From positions 186,001 to 250,000 of the forward strand of contig NZ_JAELVS010000001.1 of NCBI RefSeq assembly GCF_016427555.1: a stretch of DNA of 64,000 nucleotides, read 5' to 3'. Of this stretch, positions 19,567-27,629 are shown in pieces (the first letter of the stretch is position 1; the number at the start of each line of letters is the position of its first letter). Both the position numbers and the translations under genes were made by a program. The notes below the pieces were generated by a model. That model searched no databases. It was given only the letters and a program-made list of their open reading frames with translations, and was not told the origin of the DNA. The stretch is from Marinobacter litoralis. Lineage in GTDB: Bacteria > Pseudomonadota > Gammaproteobacteria > Pseudomonadales > Oleiphilaceae.

Positions 19567-20148
19567 TTACTCCTCCGCCTGCTCAGCGCTGGCTGGGCGA
19601 ATCACCCCACACAGCACCAATGTTTCAAAAATTGCCAAATCAATGAGTCTGATGAAAAAGATGCCGTAGCCAATGAAAAACGCGATACGTCCTGGCCACT
19701 TCGGCAATTCCAGTAACCCAAAGAAGTAGGAACCACTTTCCAAGGCGTCGACCATCGATATGTACGCGGCGTAGGCAATGGGTGCCACTGCACAGATACC
19801 AACCACGGCACTCAGAATATTCAGCGCTACCTGAACCCGGGGGCCAAAGCGGTTGGTAAACACTTCCACCGCGATAAACCCCCGGTCGGCCGCCACATAG
19901 GCCAATGGCAGTACTAGTGCACCGATCATCAACTCCCCGACGATAACCACCTCATCGGATACGCCTGAGTAGCCAAGCTCCCGCAAGACCACACTGGCCA
20001 AAATGATGGCGCCTAGCACAAGAATGCAGAATACGGCTATATACAGCAGGATGTTTTCGCAGCCCGCTAAAAACCCTCGGGCGTTCTGCAGCCCCTTTGA
20101 GTAGGACATGCCCATACTGCGCCCGTGATAACTTTCTATCGGTCCCAT
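19567..20148 (-). CDS. TRAP transporter small permease (DctQ family)
   Basis: 193 residues with four hydrophobic segments (about residues 30-55, 65-85, 105-130, 150-170), the DctQ pattern. The start at 20148 overlaps the stop of the upstream binding-protein gene by 13 bases and has GAGAGG six bases upstream, supporting this start and translational coupling. Inner-membrane partner of the DctM protein. Confidence 0.92.
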   Translation of the reverse strand: MGPIESYHGRSMGMSYSKGLQNARGFLAGCENILLYIAVFCILVLGAIILASVVLRELGYSGVSDEVVIVGELMIGALVLPLAYVAADRGFIAVEVFTNRFGPRVQVALNILSAVVGICAVAPIAYAAYISMVDALESGSYFFGLLELPKWPGRIAFFIGYGIFFIRLIDLAIFETLVLCGVIRPASAEQAEE

Positions 20149-21209
20149 GGGTAACCTCTCTCATCTCGCTCTGCCTCATACTTCTCCAGTAAGGCGGTGT
20201 ATTGATCCCAAATGCCCTGACCATCTAGGCCCGACTGGCTTACCTGATCGATCCACTCGCGAACATACTTTTCAGTGGCACTGAAGAGTTGCTGGCGATC
20301 CGCCTCCGCCATCTGGATCACCTTAACCTTGTTCCCCATTTTGCCTGTGGGCAAAGCCGTCGCAACTTCATCAATCTCTTGCAGTAACAGGCGCGCGTAG
20401 TAATCGGTCATGCTTTTTCCGGCGCTACGAAAAACCTGCTGCTGTTCTGGTGTCAGGTCGTCCCAGAGGTAGCGATTGATCACAATCGCAAACCCCATGA
20501 TCTGCCCCCAGTCGACCCGGGTAACCGAATGGGTCACTTCCGGGGTTTTGAAGGCACGCATGGCGTAAAAGTAACCCGCATTACAGTCCGCCAAGCCGGT
20601 ATCCAGCGCCTGATAAATATCCGAATAGGTCATATTGACCATGTTGGCACCGAGGTCATCCAGGACCTTGGCATAGGTAACTGAGGCCCTCATCCGTTTG
20701 CCTTTCAAATCTTCGATGGTGCGGATTTCGTTACCTTCGGTACACTCGAACTGGACGCTGGTGGTGGTAAAGTTGCCCAGGTATACTAGGTCATGCTCTG
20801 CAAGCGCCTGTTTCATTTGCTCATTGCCAGTCATCAGGTCGTACATAGCATGCAGGCCAACCCAGGGGTCGGAGTTGGCCAGAGGTAAATCACCAATGGC
20901 CAGAGCTTGCAGTTTTTGCGGCTGGTAAGGCGCCAGAACCGTGCCAAGGTCCGCGGCACCTGCAGATACGCCATCCATAATGGCGCTGTACTTCAACAGC
21001 GCCCCTCCCCAATGGATGTCGAGCGCCATCTCACCACCGGACTCACGTTTGACCTCTTCTGCAAAGAACTGCAAGGCCTCTGCCCGAGTCCCCCGGTTGG
21101 GCGTGCCCTCGGCGTAGCGGAAGGTGGTCTCTGCCACCGCCTGCCCTGCGCAGATCAATCCGAGCATTAGCGAAAAAACAACTGTCTTCATAGCCTTGGC
21201 AAGTTTCAT
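20136..21209 (-). CDS. TRAP transporter substrate-binding protein (DctP family)
   Basis: 357 residues from ATG 21209 (MKLAKAMKTVVFSLMLG), which has AGAGGACA upstream; a start at 21254 would spoil the signal peptide. Signal peptide to AVAE, then TTFRYAEGTPNRGTRAEA, DPWVG and the conserved C-terminal RGYPWDR. The periplasmic protein captures a carboxylate for DctQM. One of four paralogues in the window, directly downstream of another; tandem binding proteins ahead of a single permease pair suggest two ligand specificities feeding one channel. Confidence 0.93.
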   Translation of the reverse strand: MKLAKAMKTVVFSLMLGLICAGQAVAETTFRYAEGTPNRGTRAEALQFFAEEVKRESGGEMALDIHWGGALLKYSAIMDGVSAGAADLGTVLAPYQPQKLQALAIGDLPLANSDPWVGLHAMYDLMTGNEQMKQALAEHDLVYLGNFTTTSVQFECTEGNEIRTIEDLKGKRMRASVTYAKVLDDLGANMVNMTYSDIYQALDTGLADCNAGYFYAMRAFKTPEVTHSVTRVDWGQIMGFAIVINRYLWDDLTPEQQQVFRSAGKSMTDYYARLLLQEIDEVATALPTGKMGNKVKVIQMAEADRQQLFSATEKYVREWIDQVSQSGLDGQGIWDQYTALLEKYEAERDERGYPWDR

Positions 21210-21254
21210 TATTATTGTCCTCTGGTGTCTATGATGATTAGCCATCTGCCCCAA

Positions 21255-22322
21255 TCAGCGGTTCCAGGGATATCCCTTCTGGTCGCGCTCTTGCTCGTAT
21301 TTTTCCACCAGTGCCATGTAGCGATCCCAGATTCTCTGACCATCCAGCCCGCGCTCTGTGGCTTCCTTGATCCAGATATCGCGATATTTGGTGGTCGCAT
21401 CCAGGATTTTCTGGCGCTCTGTCTGGCTCATTTCAGTAACCGGGATGGTGCGCCCCCAGTCTCCGGACTCCAGGCTATTGGCCACCACTTCAATATCCTC
21501 AATCTGCAACTGTGCGAAGCGATCAACCATGCTTGAACCCGCCTGGCGGATAACTTCCTGCTGTTCTGGCGTCATGTCCTCCCAGGTATACTGGTTCATG
21601 GTGATCGCAAACCCCATCAACTGACCCCAGTCAGCGCGGGTAACTGTACTGATCACCTCATAGGTCTTGTAGGCGCGCATGGTATAGAAATAACTGCCCA
21701 GGCAATCTACCAGCCCGGTATCCAGTGCCTGGTAAACATCGCCGTAGGTCATGTTGACCATACTGGCACCCAGGTCGTTCAAAACGTTGCCGTAGACAGC
21801 GGAGGCACGCATACGCTTACCTTTGATGTCGTCAACCGTCCGAATTTCATTGCCTTCGGTGCACTCGAACTGAACACCCGTGGACGTGTAGTTGCTCACA
21901 TACACCATCCCTTCCTTGGCCAACGACGCCTTCAACTGATCTTCTGTTGTCTCCAGCTCATACATGGCTCGCATACCCACCCAGGGGTCAGATGTGGCCA
22001 TGGGAATATCCCCAATACTGAGACTGCTGAGCTTGCGCGGGTTGTAGGCAGACAGCACAGTTCCCATATCAACCGTGCCGGACACAACGCCGTCCATGAT
22101 GGCACTGAACTTCAGCAGGGCTCCGGCCCAATGAATCTCAACAACCATCTCACCATTGGAAAGCCGCTTTACCTCATCAGCGAAGTACTCCAGCGCCTCG
22201 GCTCGGGTTCCACGGTTGGGACTGCCCTCCGCGTAACGCAAGACCAGCTGGGCCGACGCCTGGCTCGCCACGGCAAAGAGAAGAACTACTGCGATACTGA
22301 AAAACTTGAAAGGATGTTTCAC
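21255..22322 (-). CDS. TRAP transporter substrate-binding protein (DctP family), tandem paralogue
   Basis: 355 residues, GTG start at 22322 with GAGGT upstream. Signal peptide MKHPFKFFSIAVVLLFAVAS, then LVLRYAEGSPNRGTRAEA, DPWVGMRAM, the CTEGNEIRTVDDIKGKRMRA ligand-site region and the C-terminal KGYPWNR. It differs from the downstream copy throughout, so the duplication is old. First gene of the TRAP/ligase operon; a copy of the shared 23-bp motif lies about 156 bases upstream. Confidence 0.93.
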   Translation of the reverse strand: MKHPFKFFSIAVVLLFAVASQASAQLVLRYAEGSPNRGTRAEALEYFADEVKRLSNGEMVVEIHWAGALLKFSAIMDGVVSGTVDMGTVLSAYNPRKLSSLSIGDIPMATSDPWVGMRAMYELETTEDQLKASLAKEGMVYVSNYTSTGVQFECTEGNEIRTVDDIKGKRMRASAVYGNVLNDLGASMVNMTYGDVYQALDTGLVDCLGSYFYTMRAYKTYEVISTVTRADWGQLMGFAITMNQYTWEDMTPEQQEVIRQAGSSMVDRFAQLQIEDIEVVANSLESGDWGRTIPVTEMSQTERQKILDATTKYRDIWIKEATERGLDGQRIWDRYMALVEKYEQERDQKGYPWNR

Positions 22323-22477
22323 TGTCGTGACCTCATGAGGTTGCTTACTGTTTTTATTGCCACCTGAATTGTCAGAATCAAGGATGTAACGTCGCAGACC
22401 ATAGGTCTCAGCCAGGAGCGCTATCCTTTTCCATTCTCCAACCCACTGAAAACGACATTATCACCGGCCAATACCAA

Positions 22478-22500
22478 CAACAATTATATATATTTTATAT
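22478..22500 (-). promoter_or_regulatory. shared 23-bp motif, copy A (upstream of TRAP operon)
   Basis: On the plus strand it reads CAACAATTAT then ATATATTTTATAT; it matches the copies at 46422-46444 and 47812-47834 at 21 of 23 positions each. Relative to the TRAP operon it lies about 156 bases upstream of the GTG start, in the same orientation as in the other copies. Candidate operator for the LysR protein encoded at 46.6 kb. Confidence 0.55.
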
Positions 22501-22537
22501 TGCCCATACTTTTATTGGATCGCTTAGCACAACAAAG

Positions 22538-23002
22538 TTACTGCTCAGGCACCCCCTGCTCGTCACCACCCCCCGCAATATAGCGACAGGTACCTGAGCC
22601 GGTTGCAACCAACTCTCCCTGGTTAAACACCCGGGCCTCCACAAAGTAAATCTTGCGCCCCCGGCTGATGACCTGCGCCTCCGCGCGCAACACCCCTTCG
22701 TTGACAGGCTTCATAAACTGGGTGTTCATGGAGACAGTGATGCAGCGCCTGACGTTGCCCGGCACTGCGCAATAGACCCCACTCAGGCCACAGGCCGAAT
22801 CCAGCAGTGACATAACCACACCACCGTGAACGTAGCGATTGCGGTTCAGGTGGCTGTCGTTGAGTTCAAGCTCGACCGCCGCCCAATCTTTCCGCCACTC
22901 GATCACCTCAAACCCCAGGAGATCCCTGTAGCCCATCGGCCCCAGCTCTGGCGCAACAACCTCTTCAGACTGCCGACTTTCATTCATCGGTCGCGTTGAC
23001 AT
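22538..23002 (-). CDS. PaaI-type hotdog thioesterase
   Basis: 154 residues from ATG 23002, which has GGAG six bases upstream; a GTG at 23014 is less likely. The motif RYVHGGVVMSLLDSACGL is the HGG...D active-site signature of PaaI/YbgC-like acyl-CoA thioesterases. It would release free acids and CoA from stalled acyl-CoA, a usual safety valve in CoA-based catabolism. It stands alone on the minus strand between the TRAP operon and the decaying zone; a weaker copy of the shared motif lies 63 bases upstream. Confidence 0.9.
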   Translation of the reverse strand: MSTRPMNESRQSEEVVAPELGPMGYRDLLGFEVIEWRKDWAAVELELNDSHLNRNRYVHGGVVMSLLDSACGLSGVYCAVPGNVRRCITVSMNTQFMKPVNEGVLRAEAQVISRGRKIYFVEARVFNQGELVATGSGTCRYIAGGGDEQGVPEQ

Positions 23003-23064
23003 ACCCGACTCCACATGTGCATTGTTTTTTTAGGACGTATCACGATAACAGCACAAATCACCCC

Positions 23065-23087
23065 TAACCATTATCTATATTGGATAG
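23065..23087 (-). promoter_or_regulatory. shared 23-bp motif, weaker copy E (upstream of thioesterase)
   Basis: Plus strand TAACCATTAT then CTATATTGGATAG, 17 of 23 positions as in copy C, same orientation relative to the downstream gene, 63 bases upstream of the thioesterase start. Weaker than copies A-C and could be chance in an A/T-rich spacer. Confidence 0.35.
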
Positions 23088-23186
23088 AATCTATACAGAA
23101 AAAGCATGGGGAGATAATACAAAACTAATCCGCCCGAGGCGGGAGGGAGGCGAGCCATTCATCGGGGCTCGCCCGGTAAAACGGGG

Positions 23187-23396
23187 TCAGCACTTGTTCC
23201 GGTTGGCGGGGTGAGTGCCCAGTTCCTTGGCAATTATCTCCAACATCACTGCATTGGCGCCACCTAACCTTTTGAACACTTCATGGGCCGGGTACATGCC
23301 GGCAGCTTCCCACTCATCTACGTAGGGATTAATGTGCTTGTCGATAATCTGCTGCGCGGTGCGTTGCAACTCCTGATGTTCGTGAGTGAATCGCAT
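23187..23396 (-). pseudogene. acyl-CoA dehydrogenase internal-deletion remnant (69 codons left)
   Basis: The first 45 or so residues, MRFTHEHQELQRTAQQIIDK onward through HEVFKRLG, are a normal ACAD N-terminus. They then run directly into GGANAVMLEIIAKELG, which is the extreme C-terminal segment of the same family (IGGGANEVMLxxIAxxLG). About 300 central residues carrying the FAD and substrate sites are missing, in frame. A good ribosome site (AAGGATAAAAG) precedes the ATG, so a short peptide may still be made, but it cannot be a dehydrogenase. It sits 15 bases downstream of the aldolase gene. Confidence 0.85.
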
Positions 23397-23411
23397 CTTT
23401 TATCCTTGTTT

Positions 23412-24185
23412 TTAGCGTGCATAAGAGGGGTCAATACTGTCGAGCATCCGAATGAGCGCTGGCCAGGCCCGTTTGCCCAGCAGCCCTCGTTTTTTCGGGT
23501 GAAGTACGTCTGCCGTCACTTCTTTCGCTTGCTGCGTTGGCATATTGAGCTTTCGCCCCATCGACAGGGCATCAACCTGCGCCTTGCACGCCATCTCCAG
23601 CCAATAGATACGGTTGAAAGCCTCTGCCACCGAGGGGCCAACGGCCAAAAGGCCATGGTTTCGCAGAATCATTACATCATGCTCGCCCAAATCCCGCTGT
23701 AACCGGGCCTTCTCATCCGGATTAAGCGCTGGCCCTTCGTAATCGTGGTACGCCACAGCGTTGTAGAATCGCATCGCGGTCTGGGTCAGTGGCAACAACC
23801 CCTCCTCGATAGCCGACACCGCCATGCCAGCGCGGGTGTGGGTATGTATCACACACATAGCATCGTGGCGTACCTGGTGCACTGCTGTGTGTATCAGAGC
23901 ACCGGCCTGGTTAACGCCATATCCATGGGGGGTCTGAGGTGCCAGCACCTCGTCGCCATTGAGATCAATGGTAACCAGGTTGGATGCGGTGATTTCGGAA
24001 TACAGGTATCCATAAGCGTTAATCAACAAATGATCTGTGCCGGGGACTCGCGCCGATATATGGTTATAAATCAAATCGGTCATCCCGTAGTGATGGACGA
24101 GCCGGTAACAGGCGGCCAGCTCCACACGGGTTGTCCACTCCTCCGGTGACACCCTTTCACGTACCTTTTCTATCTGAACCTGCAC
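23412..24185 (-). CDS. class II aldolase/adducin family protein
   Basis: 257 residues, GTG start at 24185 after GAGGAGGCATTCC. Metal-site motifs VIHTHTRAGMAVS and ILRNHGLLAVG are those of class II aldolases (fuculose-phosphate aldolase/adducin head fold). The family includes aldolases, epimerases, dehydratases and decarboxylases acting on hydroxy acids; many proteobacterial members of this length are annotated only by family. It follows the dioxygenase-like gene by 34 bases, with the ACAD remnant just downstream, so it belongs to a partly decayed operon and may itself have lost its pathway. Confidence 0.88.
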   Translation of the reverse strand: MQVQIEKVRERVSPEEWTTRVELAACYRLVHHYGMTDLIYNHISARVPGTDHLLINAYGYLYSEITASNLVTIDLNGDEVLAPQTPHGYGVNQAGALIHTAVHQVRHDAMCVIHTHTRAGMAVSAIEEGLLPLTQTAMRFYNAVAYHDYEGPALNPDEKARLQRDLGEHDVMILRNHGLLAVGPSVAEAFNRIYWLEMACKAQVDALSMGRKLNMPTQQAKEVTADVLHPKKRGLLGKRAWPALIRMLDSIDPSYAR

Positions 24186-24219
24186 GGAATGCCTCCTCTG
24201 TTGTCAGTCCTTATTCTCG

Positions 24220-25185
24220 TTAACCGAGCATCGCTACCTGCACGTCGCGACTTCCCTCAAACGGGTTGCGGCCATGCCATACCTGCAGGTTATCCAGAAT
24301 CATTACGTCGCCATCCTTCCAGGACCAGGCCCGTTCTTTCTGGTCGAGATGCGCGGTGAACTGCAACGCTTCCTCTTCCGCCAGCGGTTGACCGTCACCC
24401 AGGAAGGTTCCTGAAGGGCGCTCCTGGTTCTCGCGTAAGTGCCGAATGATTTCCGGATCCAGTCCCTGCATGTTGCTATCAACCCGGTAGATATGAAGAT
24501 TGGATCGGTAGAGCTTTTGCTCGGTTTGAGGGTGCACCACTACAGCCGCTGTGCGATTCACCACCGTCAAGCTGCCGTCCTTGTTCCAGATGGGCTCCAA
24601 CCCTCGCTCTTTACACCGTGCGGTAACCTCGTCTCGCTCGTCCGTCTGAAAGGCAAGATCCCACCCGCGCAGATCGACATGCGGAACCGATTCGTCCAAT
24701 CTCCCCGAAGGCGCCGCAAAGTTACGTACCGTCATCACACCAAGGGTTTCAAGCTTCTCGCGCAACTCCGGAGAAAGGGAGCCAATCAACTCCCGCGTGT
24801 CAGCAATAATGGTTTCACCGCCAGTGTGCGCCGTTGATTTGCTGAAGAAGGCAATTCGAGGAGGGTAGTTCTGCATATACGCCATTTCTGAATGCAGGCG
24901 TATCTTTGCATTCTTGTCGAGCCGGGTTGCCTCCATTACTTTTCCTGCAATCTGGGTTCGCGGAGCAAGCCCACCTACATAATCACCAGCGAAGGACGGA
25001 AACAGCTCCACCAAGGCTCCGAAATCGTCCGTTTCCCGAACAGGGAACCCCCGGAGCACCACACCGCCATGGGTGACAATGAGTTTGTCGAGCACATTCC
25101 TGTGCGACGATGCCCAGACAAGGAAAGCCTGCAGGCTCTCCGGCTGGCTCGATAAACAATAGCGGGGAGCTTTCTTTCGGGGCAT
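24220..25185 (-). CDS. TauD/TfdA-like Fe(II)/2-oxoglutarate dioxygenase, apparently frameshifted at the N-terminus
   Basis: 321 residues in this frame. HSEMAY gives the HxE/D iron-site pair and WHGRNPFEGSRDVQVAML the distal His plus the 2-oxoglutarate Arg, so the catalytic core is intact. The first 14 or so residues (MPRKKAPRYCLSSQ) lack a ribosome site and do not resemble the family. The overlapping -1/+2 frame upstream has a good start at 25246 (AAGGGCTTTGCT-ATG) and encodes a family-like N-terminus ending SSPLLFIEPAGE. Homology appears to switch frames near 25135-25150. Either a one-base indel (pseudogene or sequence error) or, less likely, internal initiation. Family role: hydroxylation of a small acid with O2. 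Confidence 0.7.
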   Translation of the reverse strand: MPRKKAPRYCLSSQPESLQAFLVWASSHRNVLDKLIVTHGGVVLRGFPVRETDDFGALVELFPSFAGDYVGGLAPRTQIAGKVMEATRLDKNAKIRLHSEMAYMQNYPPRIAFFSKSTAHTGGETIIADTRELIGSLSPELREKLETLGVMTVRNFAAPSGRLDESVPHVDLRGWDLAFQTDERDEVTARCKERGLEPIWNKDGSLTVVNRTAAVVVHPQTEQKLYRSNLHIYRVDSNMQGLDPEIIRHLRENQERPSGTFLGDGQPLAEEEALQFTAHLDQKERAWSWKDGDVMILDNLQVWHGRNPFEGSRDVQVAMLG

Positions 25186-25246
25186 GACAGATTACATCCC
25201 GGCCAAGCCGCTCAATATCTTCAGAGCGCGCAAAAGTCATAGTCAT
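25130..25246 (-). other. out-of-frame N-terminal piece of the TauD-like gene
   Basis: From ATG 25246 (ribosome site AAGGG seven bases upstream) this frame reads MTMTFARSEDIERLGRDVIC and then APKESSPLLFIEPAGE, after which the sequence stops looking like the family. The core frame takes over with ESLQAFLVWASSHRN. Joining the two near GCCGGAGAG gives a normal-looking TauD-like N-terminus. Confidence 0.6.
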
Positions 25247-25597
25247 AGCAAAGCCCTTATTATTTTATTTTTATACAACTATCAAACCAATCGAAACTAA
25301 CTTACAACCTCAATATTTGAGATTGTCACATAAGCCATAAATACCTAAACCCTTAACAACAGCAATTAATAATCAACCTAACAAATATACAAATGAGTCT
25401 CGCAGCAATCCTCAAAAGACAGAAATACATTTCCGGCATACGCTGGTTACAATATTTATATTCCTGACCAAGCCCCACCCAATGATAGGCACGCACTATA
25501 AAAAAAACAGCATCAAACACATACACGATTGCTATTGGTTGATAAATATACGGAGTGATAGCGTAATTTATGCACAACTTTGCTCACGGAGATAACA
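25247..25597. promoter_or_regulatory. A/T-rich divergent intergenic region
   Basis: Between the divergent dioxygenase-like gene and the binding-protein pseudogene. Strongly A/T-rich, no supported gene. It must have held promoters for both directions. I found no good copy of the shared 23-bp motif here. Confidence 0.4.
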
Positions 25598-26500
25598 ATG
25601 ATAAAAACCTTGATATCCAGCACGATTCTTTCACTGGCATTAACGACATCGGTTTCAGCTGCAACCCAGCTGCGCTTCGCCGAAGGATCACCCAACCGGG
25701 GCGCCCGCGCGGATGCGGTTAACCACTTCATGGAGGACGTCACACAGCTTTCCGGTGGCGACCTGAGCTTTGACACTCACTGGGCCGGCGCGCTGCTGAA
25801 CTACAAATCCATGGTGCAGGGCGTCGCCGGCGGCACCGCCGACATGGGGACCATGCTTGCCGCCTACAACCCGCAAAAACTCCGGTCGCTGACCATTGGC
25901 GACGTACCCACGCCCTATTCCGACCCCTGGGTGGGCATGCGGGCTGTAGGCAACTTCGCCAAGATTCTGGACGACCTGGGTGCCAATCTGGTCAACCTTA
26001 ATATCGGCGACGCCTACCAGGCCTACGACACGGGTCTTGTCGATTGCGGTGCCTCTTACTTCTAGACGGCCAGAGCGTTCAAGACCTTTGAGGTGGCCAG
26101 CAATTACACGGTCGCCAACTGGGGACAGCTCCTGGGTTTTGCGACCCTGATGAATATTGACAGGTGGCACGACCTCTCCCGGGAACACCAGTCGGTTTTG
26201 CGGCAGGCAGGCTCCCGCGCCATCGACTATTTCGCCAGGCTGCAGATTGAAGAAATGGATCTGGTTATAGATGGTCTTCGTACCGGTGAAATCGGGAATA
26301 AAGTAGACGTATACCTATTGCCGGAAAGCGAGCGTGCAATACTTAATACTGCCGGCGAGAAGTACGCACAGGAATGGATTGAACAAGCTGACAAGGATGG
26401 CGTAGATGGCAGGGCCATATGGAACGAATACAAGAGCCTGCTAGCCAAGTATCAGCAAAAAAAAACAGCAAAGGTTATCCCTGGCAGCGCTGATTCGTAG
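25598..26500 (+). pseudogene. DctP-family TRAP binding-protein pseudogene with three lesions
   Basis: Starts normally at ATG 25598 (GGAG upstream; signal peptide MIKTLISSTILSLALTTSVS). Compared with the three intact paralogues: first, about 54 residues are missing between DPWVGMRAV and AKILDDLGA, including the CTEGNEIRT ligand region; second, an in-frame TAG at 26063-26065 replaces the Tyr expected after ASYF; third, at the end a run of nine A residues (26457-26465) puts the conserved tail out of frame, since KGYPWQR plus stop is encoded one frame over at about 26470-26493. Reading through all three restores a family-like protein. No function expected. Confidence 0.9.
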
Positions 26501-26515
26501 CGCACAAACTAAAAG

Positions 26516-26546
26516 CCTGGGGGCATCATCAATGCCCCCAGGTTTT
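26516..26546. terminator. rho-independent bidirectional terminator
   Basis: CCTGGGGGCAT and ATGCCCCCAGG form a perfect 11-bp stem around CATCA, followed by TTTT and preceded by AAAAG, so it has a T tract on both strands. Lies between the convergent binding-protein pseudogene and an enoyl-CoA hydratase gene. Confidence 0.9.
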
Positions 26547-26582
26547 ACCCCATCCCAAACGCACACCAATCATCCGACTTCT

Positions 26583-27377
26583 TCAAGATCCGGACTTCAT
26601 GCCTTGAGTAAATGGTGACATGTAGGTCCGAGGCTCTGCAGTTTTGAACGCATCGCCAAAAGCAGTCACACTTCGGTCGAGCGATGCCTCCAGGTCCGCC
26701 TCAGACCAATACCTTAATAAGGCCTTTTGAGCACGTACAGCCCCTGGTCCGTTCTTGAGAATTGGCTCTACTGTTTGCTCAATCAGCAAGTCCAGATTTT
26801 CCGCCCCAGATTCGCAAACAAATTCCAGAAAACCCCACTTTTCTGCCTGAGTAGCACTGACATTCTCTCCGGTTAGCAGTAACCAATTGGTTGCCCCTGC
26901 GCCAATGATCTTTGGCAGCAAAGCTGCATGAATCACCGAAGGTATTCCCACCCGAACTTCCGGCATTCCGAACACTGCATCCTTTGAGCCAAGACGTATG
27001 TCGCAAGCGGCCGCGATCTCCATGCCCGCACCCAGACAAAAGCCCGGAATTCGGGCAACCGTCGGTACAGGGATATCCATAATTGCGTCGCAGAGCCTGC
27101 GAAGACCTGTGATGAAGCTGCGCGCTGCCTCAGATTCCAACCCAGCCATTTCATAGATATTGGCTCCGGCAACAAATGCTTTCTCACCAGTCCCTCGAAC
27201 AACGACAACTCGCGCATCCTGGCGGGTGCCCAGCCATCGAAACACCCCGAGCAACTCGCAGACTTCGGCAGAGCCAAGAATGTTGACGCTTTTCGCGTTT
27301 TGGATTTGTAGCGTGTAGACCCCGCGAGTATCGTGGGTAATCAGTGCATATTTAAAGATGGGAATCGAATCTGTCAT
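26583..27377 (-). CDS. enoyl-CoA hydratase/isomerase family protein
   Basis: 264 residues, crotonase fold. Oxyanion-hole segments AFVAGANIYEMAG and RIPGFCLGAGMEIAAACDI are present. The start MTDSIPIFKYALITH follows GGGGGGCGC at 27377. It is one of four crotonase paralogues here and is not closely like the others. It lies alone between the terminator and 252 untranslated bases upstream, and may once have belonged with the downstream-facing binding-protein gene at 27.6-28.7 kb. Confidence 0.9.
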   Translation of the reverse strand: MTDSIPIFKYALITHDTRGVYTLQIQNAKSVNILGSAEVCELLGVFRWLGTRQDARVVVVRGTGEKAFVAGANIYEMAGLESEAARSFITGLRRLCDAIMDIPVPTVARIPGFCLGAGMEIAAACDIRLGSKDAVFGMPEVRVGIPSVIHAALLPKIIGAGATNWLLLTGENVSATQAEKWGFLEFVCESGAENLDLLIEQTVEPILKNGPGAVRAQKALLRYWSEADLEASLDRSVTAFGDAFKTAEPRTYMSPFTQGMKSGS

Positions 27378-27629
27378 GCGCCCCCCGGCATATTGTTATT
27401 AGTAAGGAAACTAGCGTTGATTAGACGGCCTCGCCATTACCAACATTGTATGTCTTCCATGCCTTAACGGCATGAAACAGTCAAACACTCAGGACGAGGC
27501 TCTACCGGGTTTCCGGGGGGACCAGGGAATACAGGTAAACAGCCAGATGTAACAAGGTGGGGCATATTGCGGGATTAAATCCCCCCGCCCTGTGTACCAG
27601 AGCGGGTCACGTTCACACCAACCTGTGGC

